Source of the DNA: Gemmatimonadota bacterium
GTDB lineage: Bacteria; Gemmatimonadota; Gemmatimonadetes; Gemmatimonadales; GWC2-71-9
Direction: 5' to 3'
Assembly: GCA_040388535.1 (NCBI GenBank)
Contig: JAZKBR010000002.1
Span: forward strand, 1-64,000
Length of the DNA: 64,000 nucleotides
The notes beneath the pieces were generated by a model that was not told where the DNA came from, did not search any database, and saw only the letters and a list, made by a program, of their open reading frames with translations. Positions 9,162 through 18,205 of the stretch are shown piece by piece; the stretch's first letter is position 1, and each line of letters starts with the position of its first letter. Position numbers and translations under genes: made by a program.

Positions 9162-9640
9162 CGGAACTCGACCTCGCCTTCGATTTCGACCGGAATCCGG
9201 AACGGCAGCTCGGCCATCCCGACTGCACTGCGCGCGTGGGCGCCAATCACCGGCCCGAAGAGTTCAAGAATGAGATCGGAGCAACCGTTGATCACGAGCG
9301 GCTGTGACGTAAACCCGGGGGCCGAGTTGACCATACCGAGGAGTCGCGTCCAGGCGGTGATGCGGTCGAGATCACCAAGCGCACGCTGCAGCGAGCCCAG
9401 CAGGGAGAGTGCGACGAGGCGCGCCGCGTGCTGTCCCTGTTCGAGGGTGAGATCGTGGCCGACTTTCCCCAGTGGTTCCGCGATCGAGCCATCGGGATTC
9501 TGGGGACCGTGACCGGAGATGATCGCGCGCTGGCCGACAATTCGCACCATCTCGAATGGCAGGACCACCCCGGGAGGTGGCGTGAGCGGCGCCGGGAGCA
9601 CCAGCCCCAGGGCGAGCAGGCGTTCCTCGATACGGCTCAC
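9158..9640 (-). CDS. RidA/YjgF-family enamine/imine deaminase
   Basis: A 160-residue cytosolic protein of the long RidA type, with segments VGQRAIISGHGP, LLGMVNSAPGFTSQP and the closing LPFRIPVEIEGEVEF. RidA proteins hydrolyse reactive enamines and imines released by PLP enzymes such as threonine dehydratase. Here the gene overlaps a threonine dehydratase-like gene by 4 bases (GTGA), so the pairing makes biochemical sense. GTG start. Confidence 0.88.
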   Translation of the reverse strand: MSRIEERLLALGLVLPAPLTPPPGVVLPFEMVRIVGQRAIISGHGPQNPDGSIAEPLGKVGHDLTLEQGQHAARLVALSLLGSLQRALGDLDRITAWTRLLGMVNSAPGFTSQPLVINGCSDLILELFGPVIGAHARSAVGMAELPFRIPVEIEGEVEFR

Positions 9641-10617
9641 GAGTTACTCCCGGCGCTGATGAGGGTGGCGAACTTTTCCAGGTCGATATTGCCGCCTGAG
9701 ACAATCACGGCGATCGGCCCGTTGCCCGCCTTCCCGGTGAGCGCGGCGGCAAGGGCGAGTGCGCCCGCTCCCTCGGAGACCACGCGTGCGCGCGATGCCA
9801 GGAGGCGCATCGCTGCGCGCGTCTCTTCGAGCGTGACCACCACATACTGATTGACCAGCGGCGCGATCCGCTGCCACATCCGCGGCAGCATTGACTTCCC
9901 TCCCGCGCCATCCACGAATGATGCGCGCCAGCCGGGAAATGGCTGGGGTATCCCGGTGGCTGCGGTGAGCGCGGCGGGAGATCCGGTCTCCGGCTCCGAA
10001 CCGACCAGGGCGATCTCCGGTCGCAGCGTCTTGAGGACGCTGCCGATCCCGGCGATGAGTCCGCCACCACCGATCGGTGCGATCACGGTCGCGATATCGG
10101 GCGCATCCTCGAGAATTTCGAGGGCGATCGTCCCGTGCCCGGCGATGAAGTCGTGATGATCGAAGGGATGGATGAAGGTGCCCGCGATCCCCTCGAACTG
10201 GTGCTCTTCCATCGCCTGCCACGCGACATCAAACGGCACCGGTACGACCCGGGCGCCCAGCTCCCGCATCCGGTCGAGCTTCGCCACCGGTGCCGACTCG
10301 ACTGCGACCACGGTGCAGGGAATTCCGGCGGCACGCGCCGCCCAGGCGACTCCCTGCCCCGCGTTCCCGGCACTCACCGTCCAGACACCGCGATCTCGCT
10401 CCGCCGGAGAGAGGAGGGCCACCGCATTTGCGGCGCCGCGCAGCTTGTAGGAGTTGATCGGTTGCAACGTCTCGAGCTTCACGAGGATCTCGGGGAAGCC
10501 GGGGCCGAGATCGAGTGGCACCAGCGGCGTCCGGAAAACGGTGCCGGCGATCCGGTCGCGGGCGGCAAGGATCTCATCCAGCGAAATCGGTCGCACGGCG
10601 GGGAGCGCGTGGCTCAC
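9637..10617 (-). CDS. Threonine/serine dehydratase-like PLP enzyme
   Basis: A 326-residue fold-type II PLP protein. The Schiff-base lysine is Lys58 in NSYKLRGA, the substrate loop is SAGNAGQG at 82-89, and the phosphate-binding glycine loop GGGG is at 183-186. It lacks the C-terminal regulatory ACT domain of long IlvA, so it resembles catabolic threonine/serine dehydratases. The start is GTG 10617, overlapping the upstream stop as GTGA. It is coupled to RidA downstream, which would clear its enamine product. Confidence 0.87.
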   Translation of the reverse strand: MSHALPAVRPISLDEILAARDRIAGTVFRTPLVPLDLGPGFPEILVKLETLQPINSYKLRGAANAVALLSPAERDRGVWTVSAGNAGQGVAWAARAAGIPCTVVAVESAPVAKLDRMRELGARVVPVPFDVAWQAMEEHQFEGIAGTFIHPFDHHDFIAGHGTIALEILEDAPDIATVIAPIGGGGLIAGIGSVLKTLRPEIALVGSEPETGSPAALTAATGIPQPFPGWRASFVDGAGGKSMLPRMWQRIAPLVNQYVVVTLEETRAAMRLLASRARVVSEGAGALALAAALTGKAGNGPIAVIVSGGNIDLEKFATLISAGSNS

Positions 10618-10934
10618 AGTTGCGGTCCAGCGGTAGAGAGGCCTCGCCCGACCAGGTAGCCGATTCCCGCGCCGAGGAGTGCGAATCCCACCGCAGCAAT
10701 CGAGGCATACGAACCGGTCGCCATCACATTCATCACCAGCACGGGCACGCCCACCCCGAGTCCGATGAGCCAGGCCCACCGCGGCTGCATTGCCGCGAGC
10801 ACCAGCGACGAGAGGAGCACCGCGCCGACAGTGACGCCGGTGTCGTCCCAGGTCGGCTGCGAATCGAAATGGCCGATCACGCTGCCAGCCGCAATGGCAC
10901 AGGCAACACCCAACCACACCGGGAGTTTGCGCAT
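10614..10934 (-). CDS. Small four-helix membrane protein
   Basis: A 106-residue inner-membrane protein with about four hydrophobic segments and glycine-rich helices (GLGVGVPVLVMNVMATG). No family recognised. Its stop codon overlaps the start of the dehydratase-like gene by 4 bases, so it heads a coupled run of five genes ending at 7095. Confidence 0.65.
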   Translation of the reverse strand: MRKLPVWLGVACAIAAGSVIGHFDSQPTWDDTGVTVGAVLLSSLVLAAMQPRWAWLIGLGVGVPVLVMNVMATGSYASIAAVGFALLGAGIGYLVGRGLSTAGPQL

Positions 10935-10970
10935 CAGTGAGCCCGCTTGGCGGCGGCCAGGGTGAGCGAT

Positions 10971-11471
10971 CTAACTCGCAAACGGATTCTCATCGGCGCT
11001 CGGCCCATAGATCCCCGGGACCGGCACATCGAGCAGCCGGAGGTAGACAATCAATTCGCCACGATGATGATACCAGTGATTCAGCATGATCGACCGGATC
11101 ATCTGATAGCGCGGCATCGTGAGCAGCGTCTGGCCGTTCATCGTCATTCGCCACTCGGCATCGAGCCCGGCATCACCCCACTCATTCAGGAAATTGATGG
11201 CCGTGGCCGCACTCTGCTCCAGTACCGCAAACAACTCTTCGCGCGAGGTGGCCTCGTGCAGCGGGACCACCGGCACCTCCGCCACCAGCTGACTCGCCAG
11301 CGTAGCCACGCCACCCGGAACATTGGCAACGTGCATTGCGAGCTGTCCCAGCGACATCGACTTCGGGTGTGGCTTCCAGCTGAGTTTCTCTTCGGGCACC
11401 CGCTCGAGCACCCGCTTCGTGGAGCCGACTTCCTGGGTGAATTCGGCAATCAGTCGTTCGTGCAATTGCAT
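10971..11471 (-). CDS. DinB-family metal-dependent protein
   Basis: A 166-residue four-helix-bundle protein of the DinB/YfiT type. The metal-ligand pattern is His47 (LAMHVAN), His132 and His136 (NHWYHHRGE). Family members are thiol transferases or detoxification enzymes; the substrate is unknown. The ATG at 11471 was chosen because the family starts close to this point (LHERLIAEF). Confidence 0.87.
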   Translation of the reverse strand: MQLHERLIAEFTQEVGSTKRVLERVPEEKLSWKPHPKSMSLGQLAMHVANVPGGVATLASQLVAEVPVVPLHEATSREELFAVLEQSAATAINFLNEWGDAGLDAEWRMTMNGQTLLTMPRYQMIRSIMLNHWYHHRGELIVYLRLLDVPVPGIYGPSADENPFAS

Positions 11472-11497
11472 CAGCCCTGTTCTCACTCTGTAAAAGG

Positions 11498-11995
11498 TTA
11501 CTTGCTGGTGGCCAGTGGATGGTCGACGCCCCAGGCATCGCGAGAGACGCGCCACTTTCCGTCGGCATCGTGGTGGTAGAGGATGAGGCCCCAGCCGGTG
11601 TCTTCCATCGGCGTGCCACCGGCAATCGGGGTATCCACCGACTTGTAGTTGTAGCGCTCGATGGCCCAGTCGCCAGCGACCTTGAACTCCTGCGACGGCT
11701 TGTCCCAGTGCGTCTTGTACGCCTTGAGATAGCCACCGACCCAGGCCATCGCGGCCGCCTTGCCGACCACTGGCGGCAGGTTTCCGGTCATGAACACCAC
11801 ATCCTCGGCCAGCATCGCGCCGAGCGAGTCGATGTTGTTCGAGTTGATCGCGTTGATGTAGGCGTCGTGCGTCTGCTGCTTGATGGCGATCGTATCGACG
11901 GCAGCCGCGCCAGTGCCGGCAGCCGGCCCGGGGGCCGGTGCGGCGCAGGCGGCCAGGGAAGCAACGAGGAAAAGCGAACCAGGGATAAGGCGCAT
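11498..11995 (-). CDS. SnoaL/NTF2-like lipoprotein
   Basis: A 165-residue protein with a lipoprotein signal (lipobox SLAAC) and an Ala/Pro-rich linker, then a DUF4440/SnoaL-like domain: AYINAINSNNIDSLGAMLAEDVVFM is the usual opening helix and strand. Such alpha+beta barrels bind small ligands; no catalytic role can be assigned. It sits downstream of the ECF42 sigma gene with a 46-base gap, so co-transcription is possible. Confidence 0.78.
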   Translation of the reverse strand: MRLIPGSLFLVASLAACAAPAPGPAAGTGAAAVDTIAIKQQTHDAYINAINSNNIDSLGAMLAEDVVFMTGNLPPVVGKAAAMAWVGGYLKAYKTHWDKPSQEFKVAGDWAIERYNYKSVDTPIAGGTPMEDTGWGLILYHHDADGKWRVSRDAWGVDHPLATSK

Positions 11996-12041
11996 TGAGG
12001 CATCCTCAAATCAGGGTCTTTCGGACTTGTCTTGGGAGAAG

Positions 12042-13271
12042 TCAGCCGCGCCCGTTCAGGCTCGCAGCCTTGGTTTGAAGGTACTCCCTCTCCGGTAGAC
12101 TCGTGGTGCGCTCGGCCGCCCTGCGGTAGCAGTCTACCGCTCCGGCCACGTCCCCGGCGCGCTCGAGCAGATGGCCCCGGACGGCGTCGAGGCGATAGTG
12201 CCCCGCCACGCGTGGGTCGCCTGCGACCTCATCGAGTTCTTGCAGCCCTGCCGCGACACCCTCCACCATCGCGAGCGCGATCGCGCGATTCAGCGCGACC
12301 ATCGGATTGTCGGCCAGTCGCATCAGCACGGTGTAGAGCGCGAGGATCTGGGGCCAGTCGGTGACCTCGACCCGCTCCGCCTCGTCGTGGAGCAGGGCAA
12401 TCGCGGCCTGCAGCTGATATGGCCCGACCTGCCCCCGCGCAAACGCCGTCGTGACCAGCGCACTGCCCTCGGCAATCTGCGCCCGATTCCAGAGCGCCCG
12501 ATCCTGTACGTCGAGCGGAATCAGTTCGCCGAGTGGTCCGGTGCGCGCTGCACGCCGCGCATCGGTGAGCAGCATCAACGCCAGCATTCCGGCAACCTCG
12601 GCATCATCGGGCAGCAGCTGGTGCAGCGCCCGCGTCAGCCGGATCGCTTCATTGGAAAGGTCCGTTCGCTGCAGCTCCGCCCCGATGCTGCTGCTGTATC
12701 CCTCGCTGAAGAGCAGATAGAGCACGTGCAGCACGGCGCCGAGTCGGGCGGCGCGTTCGCCATCCGTCGGCAACGAAAAGCCCGCGCCCGAGAGCCGGAT
12801 GCTCTGCTTGGCGCGGGAAATCCGTTGGGCCATCGTCGCTTCGGGCACGAGGAACGCCTTGGCAATTTCGGCGGTCGTCAGCCCGCCCACGGCCCGCAGG
12901 GTAAGCGCGATAGCCGACGACGATGAGAGCGCCGGATGACAGCTCATGAAGAGCAGAATCAGGGTGTCGTCCTGCTCGACGCCAAGACTCTCGTCTGGCG
13001 GCGGCGCAAACGGCTCGAGCGCGGCCTGCTCGCGCGCGACAATCCCCTCCCGCCGTCGACGTGACGACTCGCTCCGCAGCTGATCCGCGAGTCGTCGCAT
13101 CGCGACGTGGTAGAGCCAGCCGCGGGGATTGTCGGGGACTCCGGCCACCGGCCACTGCGACGCAGCTGCAATGAGTGCCTCCTGCACGGCATCCTCCGCC
13201 GCCGCGAAGTCGCCGTGACGGCGGGCCACCACACCAAGCACCTGCGGTGCAAGCTCCCGCAGGAGTTCCAT
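12042..13271 (-). CDS. ECF42-type sigma factor with C-terminal TPR-like extension
   Basis: A 409-residue protein. Region sigma2 covers about residues 8-80 (AAEDAVQEALIAA, GWLYHVAMRRLAD), sigma4 about 110-170 (LTTAEIAKAFLVPEATMAQRISRAK), and the remaining about 240 residues are a helical, TPR-like extension. This architecture and the adjacent YciI gene are diagnostic of ECF42, a group known for linkage to DGPF/YciI proteins and absence of a classical anti-sigma. Start ATG 13271 shares one base with the YciI stop (TGATG), indicating translational coupling. Confidence 0.9.
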   Translation of the reverse strand: MELLRELAPQVLGVVARRHGDFAAAEDAVQEALIAAASQWPVAGVPDNPRGWLYHVAMRRLADQLRSESSRRRREGIVAREQAALEPFAPPPDESLGVEQDDTLILLFMSCHPALSSSSAIALTLRAVGGLTTAEIAKAFLVPEATMAQRISRAKQSIRLSGAGFSLPTDGERAARLGAVLHVLYLLFSEGYSSSIGAELQRTDLSNEAIRLTRALHQLLPDDAEVAGMLALMLLTDARRAARTGPLGELIPLDVQDRALWNRAQIAEGSALVTTAFARGQVGPYQLQAAIALLHDEAERVEVTDWPQILALYTVLMRLADNPMVALNRAIALAMVEGVAAGLQELDEVAGDPRVAGHYRLDAVRGHLLERAGDVAGAVDCYRRAAERTTSLPEREYLQTKAASLNGRG

Positions 13272-13669
13272 CAGGCGTCCGTGGGCGGACCGCTCATGAC
13301 CTGGCGCACTTCGACGGCCATGTTCAACGGAGCGCCGCCTGGGCCAGGGGCCGCCGAGATCTGCGCCGCCAGTTGCCACGCCCGCTCGGGGGTGTCGACC
13401 TCAACGATCCAGAAACCAGCGAGGTATTCCTTCGATTCCGGAAAGACCCCATCGGTAATCGGGGAACCATCGCTCGCCGCGCGAATCACCCTGGCCTCCG
13501 CGGGTGAGGCCAGCCCTTCCCCAGCGATCATTTCGCCGGCGGCCGTCAGTGTCTTGTTGAACGACATCATGAAGGCGATGTGGGCCTTGAAGTCTTCGGG
13601 CGACCAGTTGTTGATATGCCATCCCTCGGTGCCCCCCTTGGGGGCATTCATCATCAGCATGAACCGCAT
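13271..13669 (-). CDS. YciI/DGPF-family protein linked to ECF42
   Basis: A 132-residue ferredoxin-like protein of the YciI family. The usual DGPF motif appears as Asp-Gly-Val-Phe at 73-76, followed by SKEYLAGFWIVEV. It is the first gene of a two-gene operon with the ECF42 sigma factor and is preceded by a strong ECF42-like promoter. The function in ECF42 systems is unknown; catalytic and sensory roles have both been considered. Confidence 0.9.
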   Translation of the reverse strand: MRFMLMMNAPKGGTEGWHINNWSPEDFKAHIAFMMSFNKTLTAAGEMIAGEGLASPAEARVIRAASDGSPITDGVFPESKEYLAGFWIVEVDTPERAWQLAAQISAAPGPGGAPLNMAVEVRQVMSGPPTDA

Positions 13670-13718
13670 CTTCGGGTCTCCTGTGGGTTTCGGCGCCGGT
13701 GGTGGCGCTGGTATGGAG

Positions 13719-13747
13719 GAGTCGGAGCTGTCGCGGACTTCTCGACA
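13719..13747 (-). promoter_or_regulatory. Predicted ECF42 promoter of the YciI-sigma operon
   Basis: On the minus strand, TGTCGA (-35, 13742-13747) and CGACTC (-10, 13719-13724) are separated by exactly 17 bases. As I recall, published ECF42 promoters carry TGTCGA and a CGA(C/T)C-like -10. The -10 starts 50 bases before the YciI ATG. The leader contains a GCGCC...GGCGCC dyad. The same arrangement precedes the VOC gene at 29470. Confidence 0.7.
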
Positions 13748-13861
13748 TCACCCCGGAAGCTACCGGGTCCCCACTGGCTCCCGCCTCTTGTTCCCGGGTT
13801 GCGGCCGTCTCATACTTGATCAGTCAGACTCTGCGCAGACTCCCCACCCCCGGCGGCTCCA

Positions 13862-15166
13862 ATGAAGAATCGTGACGGCAAGACGGCCTGGCCGATGATC
13901 CTCGGACTCGTGGTCCTGGTCGCGGCGGGGAGCTACCTCCTCGGCCAGAAGCGGATCAATCCGCTCGACTGGTTCAGCCGCCCGGCTGCCGCCGAGGAAC
14001 CCGCCGCGATCGCTGCGAAGTTCAAGGCCCGCTGCGCGGCCGACGGGGCGAAGAAGATCAGCTGCTACTCCGCCGGCTTCGACTCGCTCGCCGTGGCCGG
14101 CAAGGTCAAGCTCGCGATGCAGTCGCTGGAGCGCCTCAAGACGATCGACCCCGATGCCGCCCCCAACGGGCACGTCTTTGCCCACGGCATCGGCATCTCG
14201 GCCGAGAAGGGCGGCGGCGAGATCACCACGATCTTCGGGCAGTGTGACGAGAGCAACGAGTCCGGCTGCTACCACGGCGTGCTGCAGGCCTACTTCAGCG
14301 CCGCGAAGTCGGTGACTGCCGTCGAGGTCAACGCCGTCTGCGCGCCGTTCCGCATCAAGGAATCCGATCGTTGGCTGCTCTTCCAGTGCGTCCACGGTGC
14401 GGGGCACGGGCTCACGATGTATTACGGTCACGATGTCCCGCGCGCCCTCAAGGACTGCGACTACATGCCGGACGAGTGGGGGCGTCGCTCGTGCTACGCC
14501 GGCGTCTTCATGGAAAACATCGTCAATCAGCAGTCGAAGACGGCCGAATCGCACGGCCTGATGTCGCACGAAGGAATGCATATGGAAGGGATGGCGGGCG
14601 GCGCGAGCGAACCGTTCAAGGCGCTCGACAAGAACGACCTCCTCTACCCCTGCTCGGTGATGGCGGAGCGATACCTCTTCTCCTGCTACGAAATGCAGAC
14701 GGCGGCGATCCTCTACCAGAATGGCGGCAACATCGGCAGTGCCGCGAAGACCTGTGACACCGCGCCCAAGGCGATGCGCTACGTCTGTTACCAGAGCCTC
14801 GGTCGCGATATCAGCGCGTTTGCCCTCAACGACAACGCCCGCGCGATCTCGATGTGCAATCTCGGCACCGACAGCTATCGCCCCTGGTGCTTCTTCGGGC
14901 TCGCCAAGAGCTACGTCAACAAGAATGCCAAGCCCGACGACGGGATCGCGCTCTGCAAGGCAGTGACTGAGGTCAATGCGAAGCTCAAGTGCTACGAGGC
15001 CGTGGGCGAGATGATCGGCACGCTGCGCGCCGAAACGGCGCAGCGGCAGGCAGCTTGTGATACTGGTGAGGCGGCCTACCGCGAGGCGTGTCTCTACGGT
15101 GCCCGCGTGGCATATCAGCCACCCGACGCACTCGCCAAGTTGAACAGCGCCGCAGCGGCCGACTGA
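13862..15166 (+). CDS. Membrane-anchored nine-cysteine-pair repeat protein
   Basis: A 434-residue protein with one N-terminal membrane anchor (about 11-28) and a large exported part. It holds exactly 18 cysteines in nine pairs, each of the form Cys, usually 8-12 residues (17 in one), Cys then Tyr/Phe/Val/Leu. They occur in helical repeats of roughly 30-45 residues. Extra motifs are CYHG, CVHGAGHG and a Met/His-rich loop at 231-244 (HGLMSHEGMHMEGM). There is no CxxCH haem site. The pattern suggests one disulfide per repeat and possibly a metal site. I do not recognise a characterised family. Eleven bases separate it from the glycosyltransferase gene. Confidence 0.75.
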   Translation: MKNRDGKTAWPMILGLVVLVAAGSYLLGQKRINPLDWFSRPAAAEEPAAIAAKFKARCAADGAKKISCYSAGFDSLAVAGKVKLAMQSLERLKTIDPDAAPNGHVFAHGIGISAEKGGGEITTIFGQCDESNESGCYHGVLQAYFSAAKSVTAVEVNAVCAPFRIKESDRWLLFQCVHGAGHGLTMYYGHDVPRALKDCDYMPDEWGRRSCYAGVFMENIVNQQSKTAESHGLMSHEGMHMEGMAGGASEPFKALDKNDLLYPCSVMAERYLFSCYEMQTAAILYQNGGNIGSAAKTCDTAPKAMRYVCYQSLGRDISAFALNDNARAISMCNLGTDSYRPWCFFGLAKSYVNKNAKPDDGIALCKAVTEVNAKLKCYEAVGEMIGTLRAETAQRQAACDTGEAAYREACLYGARVAYQPPDALAKLNSAAAAD

Positions 15167-15177
15167 CGGCGCCCGCG

Positions 15178-16962
15178 ATGCGCGGTGCTCGCTCGCGGGC
15201 GCTGGCGCTCGGAGCCATCGGCGCGATTACCGCCGTCGCGGTGTCGGCGCGCTATGCCGTCTCGGGATATCACGCCGCGCTGCCGCTCCTCCTCGTGGGC
15301 GCGGTGGCGCTGGTCGCGGCGGCACTACGCACCAGCACACCGGCGCAGCCGAGGGTCACTCCGCTCCGCCACGACATCATCGCCATTGCCCTCGTCACCC
15401 TCATCGTGCTCCCGCTCTACTGCTGGCGGCTCTACACCACGCCGTGGCAGGTCAACACCGATGAAGTCACCATCATGTACGTCGCGCGTCAGCTCCTCCA
15501 CGCACGCGACACCGACCCGCTCGGACTGAGCTGGTACTTCGGTTTTCCGGCCGGCATCTTCGTGGTGTTCGGCTGGCTGGCCGAGCGGCTCGGCGGCATC
15601 GACCTCTATCATTTCCGGGTAATTCACTCGCTCTTCGGGGTCGGCTCGGTGCTGCTGGCCTATGGACTCTGCCGCCAGTTCACCACCCCGCTGCGCTCGG
15701 CCACGGTTGCCCTCATCCTGGGAGCCAATCATTCGCTGATCGGCATCAGCCGGATGGCGATGCGCGACAACACCGGACTCTTCCTCGAACTGCTGTCGCT
15801 GCTCCTGTTCGTGCACGGCTTTGTCCGGCGTTCCAGCGGCTGGCTCTTCCTCGGTGGTGCCGCAGCGGGACTCACCTTCTACACCTACTTCCCTTCGCGC
15901 ATCACGCTGGTGATCTGGGGTGCCACGCTTGGTGCTGCCTGGCTCGTGCGACCGAACCGCGCATTGTTCCGGCGCGTGCTGATCGCGGGTCTCGTCTCGG
16001 TGGCGGGGTGGGCAGTTGTGGCGGCGCCGGTGCTGATCGCCAGCAACAAGCATCAGGCCCAGGCCTACGGCTACCAGCGGCAGCAATTTCTCTTCTACCC
16101 AGAAGGCCGCCTGCTGGAACAGCAGTGGACCGGAACCCCAACGCCGGCCGCCGCGTGGAAAGCCAACATCCGTCAGGGGCTCGGCACCTTCAACGGCAAA
16201 GTGCATGACCAGGGCTACATCTATCCCAACCTTGGCCACGGCTTCACTGACCGGATCACTGGTGTGCTGCTTTGGGTCGGCGTCGTGGTCGCCGTCGGCA
16301 CGCTCTATCGTCGGCGAGATGAAGCGCTCGCTGAACTGCTTGCGCTCACCGGTTTCCTCTCGCTCTACCTCGCCTTCGCCTTCGTGATCACCAAGGCACC
16401 GAACTACACCCGGCTGCTCGTGATCCTCCCGTTCGTCGCGTGGCTCGCGGGGAGCGGTCTCTGGTGGCTCGCCGAATGGGTGAGTCGGCGGGTAGGCGCC
16501 GATGGAGCGGGACGCACGCGGGTCGCGAATGCAGTTGCGATGCTGGCGGTGGCCACGATTCTCGTGGTCAACGCGCGGATCTTTGGCGACTTCGCCGCGC
16601 GCGGCGTGGCCGAGGGAAATGATGTCGGGAGTACCGGCAGACTGGTCGCGGCGCGGCGGGGCCAGCCGGGACAAGCGTGGATTCTCGCGGCGGACAAAGC
16701 CCATCCCTACTACAGCTGGGGTGAGAGCTGGCAGTGGCAGAGCTGGCTCGCGTTCTTTGCCGATAGCAGTCAGCTGGTACGGGTTGTCTCGCCCGACTCA
16801 CTCAACGGGCCGGCCCTGCCGCCGCGATTCACGCTGCTGCTCTCACAGGGCGCGTGGGCCGAACAGGAGTTGCGCTTCCGGGCAACCCATCGCGTCGATT
16901 CAGTCGTGTCGGTGCTCCCCGGCGGACGGCTGCTCGCCGTCGAGGTCACCCCCGCGCAGTAG
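15178..16962 (+). CDS. GT39/ArnT-like membrane glycosyltransferase
   Basis: A 594-residue multi-spanning protein of the GT-C fold. The catalytic acidic pair is probably Asp95-Glu96 in QVNTDEVTIMY, in the first extracytoplasmic loop as in PMT/ArnT enzymes. About 11-12 membrane helices are followed by a soluble C-terminal domain. Such enzymes move a sugar from a polyprenyl phosphate donor to protein or lipid outside the inner membrane. The acceptor could be the upstream cysteine-repeat protein (inference from adjacency only). Its 3' end overlaps the convergent sigma gene by 63 bases. Confidence 0.83.
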   Translation: MRGARSRALALGAIGAITAVAVSARYAVSGYHAALPLLLVGAVALVAAALRTSTPAQPRVTPLRHDIIAIALVTLIVLPLYCWRLYTTPWQVNTDEVTIMYVARQLLHARDTDPLGLSWYFGFPAGIFVVFGWLAERLGGIDLYHFRVIHSLFGVGSVLLAYGLCRQFTTPLRSATVALILGANHSLIGISRMAMRDNTGLFLELLSLLLFVHGFVRRSSGWLFLGGAAAGLTFYTYFPSRITLVIWGATLGAAWLVRPNRALFRRVLIAGLVSVAGWAVVAAPVLIASNKHQAQAYGYQRQQFLFYPEGRLLEQQWTGTPTPAAAWKANIRQGLGTFNGKVHDQGYIYPNLGHGFTDRITGVLLWVGVVVAVGTLYRRRDEALAELLALTGFLSLYLAFAFVITKAPNYTRLLVILPFVAWLAGSGLWWLAEWVSRRVGADGAGRTRVANAVAMLAVATILVVNARIFGDFAARGVAEGNDVGSTGRLVAARRGQPGQAWILAADKAHPYYSWGESWQWQSWLAFFADSSQLVRVVSPDSLNGPALPPRFTLLLSQGAWAEQELRFRATHRVDSVVSVLPGGRLLAVEVTPAQ

Positions 16963-18201
16963 TTCAGCTTTCCGGCGCAGCAGGTAGCGTCGGACCGCCG
17001 GGTCATGCGCGAGTCCGATGGCGTTGTCATACGCTGTCGCTGCACGCTCGACCCGCCCGATCCGACCCAGCAATTCAGCCCGAGTCGCCCAGTAGGGCTG
17101 GTATTCCGCCAGTCTGCGGTCGCTGCTCGCATCGGGCATCGCACTCAGCCCTGCTTCGCCCCCATCCACTTCAGCGACCGCCAGCGCACGGTTGATGGCG
17201 ACGACAGGAGAAGGGTGCAGCGCGAACAGTGCGTCGTAGAGCTGCAAGGCTTCGATACGGTTGTCCACGCGTGCAATCCTGCGAGTCGCGTGGGCCGACT
17301 GGAGCGCGGCCTCGAGTTGATACCGTCCGGTGTTGCCGCACGACGCAGCGTGACGAAGTGTCGCCTCGGCCTCCCGCATCAACACCAGATTCCAGCGAGT
17401 GGCATCTTGTGCCGCGAGCGGCACGAAATCGCCGACTCCGTCGCGCCTTGCCAGACGCCTCGCGTCCACATGCAGCAGGAGCGCGAGCAGCCCGAGCGCC
17501 TCCGGCTCATCGGGAAGCAGGTCGGTCACGATGCGGGCAAGAAAGAGGGCCTCATCCATCAGGTCCCGACGCACCGGATCCGATCCTTCGGGATCGCCCC
17601 ATCCCTCGGAGAACGCCGCATAGATCGCGTCGAGGACGCTCTCAAGCCGCGCGGGGAGTTCCTCGCGTTCAGGAATGGCGAATGGAATCCCGGCGTGCCG
17701 AAGTTTCTCCTTGGCCCGTACCAGCCGCTTCGCCATCGCAGCGGGTGAGGTCAGGAAGGCGGAGGCGATGGTGCGCGCCTCGAGCCCGAGCACCACTTGC
17801 AGCATCAGCGGCGCGCGAATCCCCGGCTCGATGGCAGGATGCGCGGCGGCAAAGAGGAGCGCGAGGCGGCAATCGGGAATCTCCTGAGCGTCCTGGTGCT
17901 GCAGCAGTTCTTCGGTGAGCAGCAGCAACTGCGGGGAGGCCAGCGTCCCGGTCTGCTCCCGCCGCACGGCATCGATTGCCTTGCGCCGTGCCACCGTAAG
18001 CAGCCATGCCTCGGGATTGTTCGGCACGCCGTGCTGCGGCCAATCGACCAGCGCGGCGGCGAACGCATCGGCGAGCGCGTCTTCCGCGGCCGGGAGATCG
18101 TGGCCGCGTGCGACGAGCAAGGCGACCAGTTTGCCATAACTGCGCCTGGCGACTGCGTCGGCGGCATGATGCGCCTGCCGATCGCCTTGCTCGGGAATCA
18201 C
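16900..18201 (-). CDS. Second ECF42-type sigma factor
   Basis: A 433-residue protein with sigma2 at about 15-85 (LPAAEDALADAFAAAL, AWLLTVARRKAIDAVR), sigma4 at about 115-175 (ARTIASAFLTSPAAMAKRLVRAK), and a TPR-like C-terminal extension ending in LRRKAELLRGG. Same architecture as the 12042 gene but clearly diverged. GTG start four bases after the RibD-like gene stop; it is the last gene of a YciI, DHFR-like, sigma operon. Its last 63 bases overlap the opposing glycosyltransferase gene. Confidence 0.9.
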   Translation of the reverse strand: MIPEQGDRQAHHAADAVARRSYGKLVALLVARGHDLPAAEDALADAFAAALVDWPQHGVPNNPEAWLLTVARRKAIDAVRREQTGTLASPQLLLLTEELLQHQDAQEIPDCRLALLFAAAHPAIEPGIRAPLMLQVVLGLEARTIASAFLTSPAAMAKRLVRAKEKLRHAGIPFAIPEREELPARLESVLDAIYAAFSEGWGDPEGSDPVRRDLMDEALFLARIVTDLLPDEPEALGLLALLLHVDARRLARRDGVGDFVPLAAQDATRWNLVLMREAEATLRHAASCGNTGRYQLEAALQSAHATRRIARVDNRIEALQLYDALFALHPSPVVAINRALAVAEVDGGEAGLSAMPDASSDRRLAEYQPYWATRAELLGRIGRVERAATAYDNAIGLAHDPAVRRYLLRRKAELLRGGDLDGEQPSAGEHRHD

Positions 18202-18205
18202 GGAG

